Source: Actinomycetota bacterium (GTDB lineage Bacteria; Actinomycetota; UBA4738). Taken from it: DNA of 10,150 bases. Within the stretch, counting starts at the first letter, position 1. Every line of letters starts with the position of its first letter. Position numbers and translations under genes: made by a program. The notes below the pieces were generated by a model. The model was given only the letters and a program-made list of their open reading frames with translations. It was not told the DNA's origin and made no database searches. Below, one piece after another: positions 1 to 5,566 of the stretch. The stretch is from assembly GCA_005888465.1 (NCBI GenBank), contig VAYJ01000014.1, positions 1 through 10,150 of the forward strand, in the 5' to 3' direction.

Positions 1-564
1 CGACGGATGGATGGAAAAGGAGCCGGAGACGAGAGGCGAGGCCGGGAAGTGCACGGTGAAGTGGATGGCCAGGCCGGCCAGGGCGGTGACCATCGTGTAG
101 GTGATCGCGATCTTCGCCCCATGGAGGCCGCGCGCCCAGGCCGGCCCCGGCACGCCACGGCCGACGATGCGCCCGGCCCGGTACAGCACCGCGCCGACCG
201 CGAGCGTCCCGCCCATCAACGCCGCGGCGACCGTCAGGGAGAACCCGGCCCCCGGGGGAAGCAGCGCTCCCAGCGCGGGCTCGGAGATCGTCACGTTCGG
301 CGCGTCGAAGACCATCCCGATGTGGTGGAACAACGTGAAGATCAGGACCCCGATCCGCGACGTCATGAGGACCGACGGCCGCGACGAGCCGGAGACCGCG
401 TACAGGATGAGGGCGACGATCTCGGCCGCGACGAGCAGGATGACGGCGGCGATGAGCCCTTGGATCGCAGCGGGGCCCCATGCGTCGCCCGCGCGGAATC
501 GCGGCGGCGCCGGCTCGGCGACCGGTGGTATGGGCGGTGGTGGCGGAACCGACGACGAATCCTG
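1..564 (-). other. Proline-rich linker and multi-pass membrane domain appended to SucD
   Basis: This is the non-ligase part of the sucD reading frame, given separately so it is not missed. The linker (481-564) is rich in Pro and Ala. Four hydrophobic stretches of roughly 18-26 residues follow, with a His-His pair (LFHHIGMVF) in the second and an LYRAGR motif closing the third. A small hydrophobic residue pattern followed by YRAGR is also what I recall from DUF6350 proteins, which are poorly characterised, many-span membrane proteins located between sucD and purN in many actinobacteria. That match is from memory and is weak. The Pro-rich run before the first span looks like the juxtamembrane start of a once separate protein. 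Function unknown. Confidence 0.6.
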
Positions 565-1389
565 CCGGCCGACGCGCACCCCCGCGGCCTCGAAGGCCTT
601 GGCCTTCGCCTGTGCGGTGCCACTCGACCCCGTGATGATCGCCCCCGCGTGTCCCATGCGCTTGCCCGGCGGGGCACTGAACCCCGCCACGTACGCGACG
701 ACCGGCTTGGTCATGGACTCCGCGATGTATTGTGCCGCGGCTTCCTCGTCGCTCCCGCCGATCTCCCCGATCAGCACCACCGCCCGGGTCTCCGGATCCG
801 CTTCGAAGCCGGCGAGCGCCTCGAGGAATCCCAGGCCGTGGATGGGGTCGCCCCCCATCCCGACGCACGTGGACTGTCCGATGCCACGGCCCGTGAGCTC
901 GTGGACGATCTGATACGTGAGCGTGCCGGACCGAGAGACGAGGCCGGCAGCGCCTGGCATGCAGATCTCGGTCGGGATGATGCCGACGTTCGCCTTCCCC
1001 GGCGAGATGATCCCGGGACAGTTCGGCCCGATCAGGACGTGCCCGCGGCCGTCCAGGTAGCTCGCCACGCGGGCCATGTCCAGCACGGGGATGCCCTCGG
1101 TGATGCAGACGATGAGCTCCGCTCCCGCGCCGGCCGCCTCGTAGATGGCCTCCGCGGCGAAACGGGCCGGCACCAGGACCAGCGAGGCGTTCGCCTGCGT
1201 CGCCTGCACCGCCTCCGCGGCGGTGTCGAACACGGGGATGCCCTCGATCGACTGCCCGCCCTTGCCCGGCGTCACGCCCGCGACGACGTTCGTCCCATAG
1301 GCGCGGTTGCGAAGGGCGTGGAAGCTCCCCTCCTTCCCCGTGATGCCCTGCACCATGAGCCGGGTGCGCTCGTCGACGAGGATCGCCAT
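1..1389 (-). CDS. sucD: Succinate-CoA ligase alpha subunit fused to a C-terminal membrane domain (partial, 3' end off window)
   Basis: The N-terminal part is the alpha subunit of succinyl-CoA synthetase, which with SucC interconverts succinyl-CoA and succinate with nucleotide triphosphate formation in the TCA cycle. Visible motifs are the CoA-binding GITGKEG at residues 15-21, GPNCPG with Cys124, and RMGHAGAI with the phosphorylated His247. The ATG at 1389 directly follows the sucC stop. The ligase part is recognisable to about residue 275, where the usual last 10-15 residues and stop are missing. The frame then continues with a proline-rich linker (276-303, including PPPPPIPP) and about four hydrophobic segments (around 306-331, 344-361, 384-405, 426-446), still open at residue 463. 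I checked all triplets from 1 to 720 and saw no stop. The membrane part may be a DUF6350-like protein, because actinobacteria often encode one just after sucD. The ligase identity is very secure; the fusion could be real or a sequence artefact. Confidence 0.93.
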   Translation of the reverse strand, partial: MAILVDERTRLMVQGITGKEGSFHALRNRAYGTNVVAGVTPGKGGQSIEGIPVFDTAAEAVQATQANASLVLVPARFAAEAIYEAAGAGAELIVCITEGIPVLDMARVASYLDGRGHVLIGPNCPGIISPGKANVGIIPTEICMPGAAGLVSRSGTLTYQIVHELTGRGIGQSTCVGMGGDPIHGLGFLEALAGFEADPETRAVVLIGEIGGSDEEAAAQYIAESMTKPVVAYVAGFSAPPGKRMGHAGAIITGSSGTAQAKAKAFEAAGVRVGRQDSSSVPPPPPIPPVAEPAPPRFRAGDAWGPAAIQGLIAAVILLVAAEIVALILYAVSGSSRPSVLMTSRIGVLIFTLFHHIGMVFDAPNVTISEPALGALLPPGAGFSLTVAAALMGGTLAVGAVLYRAGRIVGRGVPGPAWARGLHGAKIAITYTMVTALAGLAIHFTVHFPASPLVSGSFSIHPS

Positions 1390-2532
1390 CTACCCGGCCC
1401 CGCTCGCCAGTGCCACCGCGCGCTCGGCCCCCTCGAGCATGGTCGCCGCGGGCACGATGCGCCGGTCGCCTTCTTCCTGCAGGATGCGCCGGCCCTCGGC
1501 CGCGTTCGTCCCGTCCAACCGCACGACGATCGGGACCTTCGGATCGACCCGGCGAAGCGCCTCCAGGATGCCGGCCGCTACGAGCTCCCCTCGCGTGATG
1601 CCGCCGAAGATGTTGACGAGCACCGCCCGAACGCCGGGGTCCGAGAGTACGACCTCGAGCGAGGTCGCCATGCTGTCGGCGCTCGCGCCTCCGCCCAGGT
1701 CGAGGAAGTTCGCGGAGCGCCCGCCGGCCTGGCTCACTGCGTCGAGCGTCGACATGACGAGGCCCGCGCCGTTGCCGATGATGCCCACCTCGCCGTCGAG
1801 CTTCACGTACTGCAACCCGGCCTCGTTGGCGCGCGCCTGCGTCGGGTCGACGGGGAAGCTCGAACGAAGCCCGGCGAGCGCGGCCTGGCGGCCGAGCGCG
1901 TTGTCGTCGATCGTCACCTTCGCGTCGAGCGCGACCACCTTGCCGTCCACCAGGAGCGCCAGCGGGTTGATCTCCACGAGCGTCGCGTCGGCGGCGGTGA
2001 GGACCTCGTACATCTTCGAAAGGATCTTCTCCGTGCCCTCACGGGCGGCGCCGGGAAGGTGCCCGACCAGGAATCGCGCCTGGAACCCACGCATGCCCAG
2101 CATCGGATCGATGGCGGATCGTCGGATCGCCTGCGGCTCCTCGCGCGCGATCTCCTCGATGTCGATGCCGCCCTTCGCAGAGACCATGGCGACGTAGCAC
2201 TTCTTGGTTCGATCGAGCGTGATCGCGGCGTACAGTTGGTCGGCGATGTCCGCGAGCCGCTCGACCAGCACCCGAGTCACCGGCGTCCCGCCGAAGCCCT
2301 CCCCGAGGATCCGCGCGGCCGCCGACTCCGCCTCCTCGGTCGAGCGCGTGAGGACGACCCCGCCGCCCTTGCCGCGCCCGCCGACTTGAACCTGCGCCTT
2401 GACCGCGACCTTTCCGCCCAGCCGCTCGGCGATCGCACGAGCCTCGGATGGAGTTTCGGCCACCCCCCGTTCGGCGAGGGGGATCCCGTGCGCCGCGAAG
2501 AGATCCTTCCCCTGATGCTCGTACAGATCCAA
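1390..2532 (-). CDS. sucC: Succinate-CoA ligase beta subunit
   Basis: This is the nucleotide-binding beta subunit of succinyl-CoA synthetase, acting with SucD in the cytoplasm. At 380 residues it is close to the family length of about 390. The N-terminal ATP-grasp domain opens with MDLYEHQGKDLF and carries the KAQVQVGGRGKGGG loop at 45-58. VEINPL (186-191) and LDAK (202-205) supply the usual Mg-nucleotide ligands. The C-terminal flavodoxin-like half has GNGAGLVM (253-260), LDLGGGA (277-283) and NIFGGITRGE (307-316). The start is a TTG at 2532, chosen because it gives the family N-terminus. It sits 4 bases after the stop of the cobalamin-binding gene, with AGGAAGG (2545-2551) as a somewhat distant ribosome site inside that gene, so translational coupling is likely. 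Its TAG stop touches the sucD ATG and both genes share one reading frame. Confidence 0.97.
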   Translation of the reverse strand: MDLYEHQGKDLFAAHGIPLAERGVAETPSEARAIAERLGGKVAVKAQVQVGGRGKGGGVVLTRSTEEAESAAARILGEGFGGTPVTRVLVERLADIADQLYAAITLDRTKKCYVAMVSAKGGIDIEEIAREEPQAIRRSAIDPMLGMRGFQARFLVGHLPGAAREGTEKILSKMYEVLTAADATLVEINPLALLVDGKVVALDAKVTIDDNALGRQAALAGLRSSFPVDPTQARANEAGLQYVKLDGEVGIIGNGAGLVMSTLDAVSQAGGRSANFLDLGGGASADSMATSLEVVLSDPGVRAVLVNIFGGITRGELVAAGILEALRRVDPKVPIVVRLDGTNAAEGRRILQEEGDRRIVPAATMLEGAERAVALASGAG

Positions 2533-2536
2533 CCGG

Positions 2537-2935
2537 TCAGCTCGCCTTCCTGGTGAGCCTGGCGTTCAGCCACGACACGATGTCGGCGGTCGAGGCGCCC
2601 GGCGTGAAGATCTCCTCGATCCCCCGCTCCTTGAGCGCCGGGATGTCCTCGCGCGGGATGATGCCGCCGCCGAACACCAGGACGTCGCCGGCGCCGTGCT
2701 CCCTGAGCAGCTGGACGACGCGGGGGAATAGGGTCATGTGCGCACCGGAGTGACAGGAAAGCCCGACCGCATCCGCGTCCTCCTGGATGGTGGTCTCGGC
2801 GATCTGCTCGGGGGTCTGATGCAGCCCCGTGTAGATGACCTCGTAGCCCGCGTCGCGGAGCGCTCGCGCGACGATCTTGGCTCCCCGGTCGTGGCCGTCC
2901 AGCCCGGGTTTCGCGATGACGATCCGGTAGGGCAT
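2537..2935 (-). CDS. Stand-alone cobalamin-binding subunit of an acyl-CoA mutase (methylmalonyl/isobutyryl-CoA mutase small-subunit type)
   Basis: A 132-residue protein consisting of one B12-binding domain of the methylmalonyl-CoA mutase C-terminal type. It would hold adenosylcobalamin and pair with a separate catalytic subunit not encoded here. The DxHxxG motif is GLDGHDRG (11-18), with His15 as the expected cobalt ligand, and the glycine motif VFGGGI lies at 87-92. The second signature, normally SxL, reads Ser60-Cys61-His62, so the usual Leu is replaced. I chose the ATG at 2935 because MPYRIVIAKPGLDGHDRG matches the family N-terminus and a -10-like box lies 9 bases upstream. The in-frame ATG at 2983 would start upstream of that box and add residues foreign to the family. 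It leads the operon with sucC and sucD. Since such mutases can make succinyl-CoA, the SucCD substrate, the link makes metabolic sense; which mutase it serves cannot be told. Confidence 0.93.
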   Translation of the reverse strand: MPYRIVIAKPGLDGHDRGAKIVARALRDAGYEVIYTGLHQTPEQIAETTIQEDADAVGLSCHSGAHMTLFPRVVQLLREHGAGDVLVFGGGIIPREDIPALKERGIEEIFTPGASTADIVSWLNARLTRKAS

Positions 2936-2944
2936 GCCGTCGGA

Positions 2945-2950
2945 ACTATA
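2945..2950 (-). promoter_or_regulatory. -10 box of the cobalamin-binding gene/sucCD operon (TATAGT)
   Basis: On the minus strand the sequence reads TATAGT, a close match to the actinobacterial TAnnnT -10 element. It ends 9 bases before the ATG at 2935, so the transcript would begin about 2-3 bases before the start codon, leaving no room for a Shine-Dalgarno site. No convincing -35 is seen. Confidence 0.6.
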
Positions 2951-2964
2951 GAGGATCGCGCACC

Positions 2965-2970
2965 TATACT
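2965..2970 (+). promoter_or_regulatory. -10 box of the Rieske-like gene (TATACT)
   Basis: TATACT is a near-consensus -10 element ending 11 bases before the ATG at 2982. The predicted transcript start is around 2976-2978, giving a leader of only a few bases. There is no purine-rich ribosome site before the ATG. The -35 position (around 2942-2947, GGAACT) is a poor match. Confidence 0.6.
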
Positions 2971-2981
2971 CGCCGGTTGGC

Positions 2982-3488
2982 ATGTCGCGGCGCCGGTTCC
3001 GCTTTCGTCCGCCTGGCGTCAAGCCGTGGACCCGGATCGGACCGCTCGGCCCCTTCCGTGGACGGCTCGGCGTCGCATGGGTCGTCGCGCCGATCGTGCT
3101 CGGCCTAGCGCTCGTCGCGTCGGCGTGGTTCGTGCTCGTTCGGCCCGGCACGCCTGGGGGCTCGTTCGAGCCCGTGGGGTCCGCGTCGTCGTTCCTCGAC
3201 GGGCAGGCGCGTTCCGTCGCGATCCCGGGAGTCTGGGTGGGACGCGACGGCGATCGCCTATTCGCGGTGCGGGAGGAGGACAGCTGCTCGCTCGCCTTCT
3301 GCGCTGGCCGGTATGTGGACTGCCGAGGGGCAACGTACGGGATCGACGGGGGCTCGCCCGGCCACGACGGCGCGCTCGACCTGTTGCCCGTGATGGTGTC
3401 CGGGGGACAGGTGTACGTCGATCCCGACCATCGGGCCGATCACACGCCCGCGCCGGCGCCGGCGAGCCCGGCCTCAGCCTGCCCGTAA
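2982..3488 (+). CDS. Membrane-anchored protein with a degenerate Rieske-like domain
   Basis: A 168-residue protein with a basic N-terminus, one membrane span (about 31-54) and an outward-facing C-terminal domain, ending in a Pro/Ala-rich tail. Residues about 75-147 resemble a Rieske [2Fe-2S] fold: the strand RDGDRLFAV, then a cysteine box, then YVDCRGATYG in the place of the usual CPCHGSxF/Y box, and a final VSGGQVYVD strand. The first box reads C102-S-L-A-F-C107, the spacing of CTHLGC but with His replaced by Leu. The second reads V112-D-C114-R115, lacking ligand Cys and His. A cluster therefore seems impossible, while Cys107 and Cys114 could form a disulfide. The start fits the upstream -10 box. 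It is the only rightward gene and converges on the DUF4012 gene with 4 bases between stops. The gene looks real; the Rieske relationship is inference. Confidence 0.75.
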   Translation: MSRRRFRFRPPGVKPWTRIGPLGPFRGRLGVAWVVAPIVLGLALVASAWFVLVRPGTPGGSFEPVGSASSFLDGQARSVAIPGVWVGRDGDRLFAVREEDSCSLAFCAGRYVDCRGATYGIDGGSPGHDGALDLLPVMVSGGQVYVDPDHRADHTPAPAPASPASACP

Positions 3489-3492
3489 CGGC

Positions 3493-5493
3493 TTAGTAGC
3501 CGAGCTGGGTGACGAAGTCGCTCGTCAGCGCGACCGTCAACGTCGCGACGTTGCCGTGCACCGTCCAGCTCGGTGAGATCGCCCGAGCCGTCGTCCCCTC
3601 GGGCAGCGTGACCGTCACGGTCAGCTGGCCCGGGTTGACCATGGCCTGGTGCTGGATGGTGAGCTGATACACGTGGCCGGCCGGCGTCGACTGGATCACC
3701 CCCGGGACCTCGTAGCCAAACGAGACCTCGCCAGGGCTCCCTGGCCAGGCATCGAGAGCCCTGCCGAAGACGAGGAGCCCGTCCTCCGTGTGGTTGGGAA
3801 GTGAGTCCACGGGATCGTCGGCCCCCGGCCGGCTCGTGATCAGCCGAGCCCCAGAGGGGACGAAGAGGGTAATCAGCGCGCGATTGACCGCGCCGACCCT
3901 GCTGTCCGTGATGGGCGGGGACTCGCCCGGCGGGGTCTGGTTCACCAGCCGAACCGTGCACGTCGAGCTGATGCTCCCCGACGGGTGGACGGTCACGTTG
4001 TACATGATCGTCGTGTGCGTGTAGTAGTCGACCTTGTTCGGCAGGAGCTTGTTGTCGACCTCGGACAGGTAGTCGCCCGTCTGGTGGTCCAGGAACCCGC
4101 CGCTCCACCCGAGCTGCGTGATGTAGTTCTGAAGATCGGGATTCGCGGACCAGAGCTGGAAGTGCTTCTCCTTGAACGTCGTGCCCAGCCGGTGGACCAG
4201 GTCCAGGACGCTCGGTGGGTTCGTGAACAGCCCCCAGGAGGCCGCGATCAGCTCCTGCGGCACGAGGTTCTGGACCTGCTTCGCGAGCCGGTACTGCTGG
4301 TTCTCGACCATCTGCACGAGATTGCCGGCGTTGAGCGGACGGGAGAACGCGTCGACGTGCAGCGCCCGGTTCCCGAGCAGCTGCGCGATGGCCATCGGGT
4401 CGATGGCGAACGCACCGTCGATCTGCCGGCCGGTAGCCCTCTTGATCAACGCCGACCATGCCTGCGCGACCACAGGGAAGTTCGGCGTCAGGTTGATGTT
4501 CGCGATCCGCCGGCGCGGCCGCGGGGTCACATGGCCCAGGTACCACTTGAGGTCTGCCGGAAGCTCCACTTTCGAAAATCCGTCGGGGTTGTCGATGTCG
4601 CGGATGCCCCCACCGGCGAGGAGCGACAGGTGACCGTCGTCGATCCTGACGAAGCCGTACGCGAGCACGTCGCCGCCGGTAGCCCGCTGGTCCGCGTTGT
4701 TCTGCATCGCGAGGAAGTACGTCTTGGGACCGTCCGCCCCGAAGAACGACGGCAACAGTCGAGCGCCCACCATGGCCTGCTGAGCGAGCGCGATCGCCCG
4801 GTCCGACTCCGCGATCGCCTTGGCCTTCAAGGCGGGGAGGTCGTGGGCGAAAGGGACGTCCGGGATCGCGGCGATGTCGCGCTTGGCCGCCTGGAGGTGG
4901 TCGATCAGCGATTGCAGGTTCGGAACGATCCCCTCCAGCAGGCCGACGTCGACCGTACCGTCGGTGAACACCGGCGAGTGGCCGCCGCCGCCGGTCGGCG
5001 AGCCCAGGAGCGCTGTGGCCATGTCCCGGATCGTCGTGGCCGCCTGCGCCGCCTCGCCCGCGGCCGCGGCGCCGATGCGGGCGGCCTTCACGGGGCGGCC
5101 GAGGAACGGCAGCGCGCCGGTCAGCCGGAACGTGAACCTGGCGTGTTCAGCGTCTCGTTGTGCTCGTTCGGCGGTCTGGATGGCAAGCCCAAGCGGATCG
5201 CCAGGCGGCACCGTGCCCTGCGCGAGGAACCGCTGCGCCTGTTCGAGCTGCGGGATGACGGGCTTCACCGCGCGGTAGATCCGATACGACTGGGCGTACG
5301 CGTCGGCCACGACGAGGCCCAGCAACACGATCACGGCGAGGAGGCCGAGCAGCACCCAGCGGACGACGTGGCGCTTCTTGGTCATCGCGGGGCGGGCCGG
5401 CGGCTCGTCACCCGCCGCCGCAGGTGCAGATTCGGGCTCGCGTTCGATCACGGAGGATGCGGCTGCGTCGGGCTGGGTTGGGTGGGGGGCCAC
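3493..5493 (-). CDS. DUF4012 family membrane-anchored extracellular protein
   Basis: A 666-residue protein of unknown function. An acidic, Pro/Ala-rich cytoplasmic tail of about 36 residues precedes one membrane span (about 44-64), and the rest is probably extracellular. Residues 80-245 are largely alpha-helical with heptad-like alanine-rich stretches. The DUF4012 core follows, with QNNADQRATGG (264-274), NLTPNFPVVAQAW (334-346) and the GAFAIDPMAI segment (360-369), all typical of the family. The C-terminal 150 or so residues look like a beta-sandwich. The family is often found in actinobacteria and near cell-surface polysaccharide genes, but no reaction is known. The start at 5493 is GTG, picked because a -10 box lies 8 bases upstream. 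An ATG at codon 37 (5385), just before the membrane span, is an alternative and also lacks a ribosome site. Confidence 0.9.
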   Translation of the reverse strand: MAPHPTQPDAAASSVIEREPESAPAAAGDEPPARPAMTKKRHVVRWVLLGLLAVIVLLGLVVADAYAQSYRIYRAVKPVIPQLEQAQRFLAQGTVPPGDPLGLAIQTAERAQRDAEHARFTFRLTGALPFLGRPVKAARIGAAAAGEAAQAATTIRDMATALLGSPTGGGGHSPVFTDGTVDVGLLEGIVPNLQSLIDHLQAAKRDIAAIPDVPFAHDLPALKAKAIAESDRAIALAQQAMVGARLLPSFFGADGPKTYFLAMQNNADQRATGGDVLAYGFVRIDDGHLSLLAGGGIRDIDNPDGFSKVELPADLKWYLGHVTPRPRRRIANINLTPNFPVVAQAWSALIKRATGRQIDGAFAIDPMAIAQLLGNRALHVDAFSRPLNAGNLVQMVENQQYRLAKQVQNLVPQELIAASWGLFTNPPSVLDLVHRLGTTFKEKHFQLWSANPDLQNYITQLGWSGGFLDHQTGDYLSEVDNKLLPNKVDYYTHTTIMYNVTVHPSGSISSTCTVRLVNQTPPGESPPITDSRVGAVNRALITLFVPSGARLITSRPGADDPVDSLPNHTEDGLLVFGRALDAWPGSPGEVSFGYEVPGVIQSTPAGHVYQLTIQHQAMVNPGQLTVTVTLPEGTTARAISPSWTVHGNVATLTVALTSDFVTQLGY

Positions 5494-5501
5494 GCCAGCC
5501 C

Positions 5502-5507
5502 AGTGTA
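5502..5507 (-). promoter_or_regulatory. -10 box of the DUF4012 gene (TACACT)
   Basis: On the minus strand TACACT stands 8 bases before the GTG at 5493, predicting a transcript that starts at or next to the start codon. No Shine-Dalgarno-like sequence lies between. The site sits in the 73-base gap after pcrA, so the DUF4012 gene probably has its own transcript. Confidence 0.5.
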
Positions 5508-5509
5508 CC

Positions 5510-5523
5510 CCGGGGGTGCCCGG
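5510..5523. repeat. Short inverted repeat (CCGGG-4-CCCGG)
   Basis: A 5-bp perfect stem with a 4-base loop lies just upstream of the DUF4012 -10 box, in the spacer toward the -35 position. It is not followed by a T-run on either strand, so it is a poor terminator for pcrA. It could be an operator half-site pair or chance in GC-rich DNA. Confidence 0.25.
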
Positions 5524-5566
5524 ATCGGTCCTGGACTTCGGCCCTAAGGCGACTGGCGGGGCCTCC

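Larger units (their letters stand above)
2936..2981. promoter_or_regulatory. 46-base divergent promoter region
   Basis: This short gap separates the start codons of the cobalamin-binding gene (leftward) and the Rieske-like gene (rightward). It is visibly more AT-rich than its surroundings and holds two Pribnow-like boxes, one per strand, about 14 bases apart. With normal spacing, the -35 position of each promoter falls on or next to the -10 of the other, so polymerase could probably occupy only one at a time. The two arms (ACTATAGAGG and CCTATACT) form an imperfect dyad around GATCGCGC, which might also be read by a regulator. Confidence 0.6.

Noticed and set aside
7..2556. An 849-codon open frame on the plus strand opposite sucC and sucD
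   Set aside because: It is antisense to well-supported genes. Its product is low-complexity Arg/Gly/Asp-rich sequence as expected from complementing GC-rich codons, and it matches no family I recognise.
2936..3151. N-terminal extension of the cobalamin-binding protein to 204 residues
   Set aside because: The extra residues do not resemble the family, cross the divergent promoter and overlap the opposing gene. The ATG at 2935 gives the family N-terminus.
3985..5547. A 520-codon plus-strand frame opposite the DUF4012 gene
   Set aside because: Same antisense pattern of Arg, Val and Asp-rich translation; the minus strand has recognisable DUF4012 motifs and a membrane span.
5494..5566. Possible rho-independent terminator after pcrA
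   Set aside because: Only a 5-bp stem without a T-run is seen, and it sits next to the DUF4012 -10 box, so a terminator is not supported.
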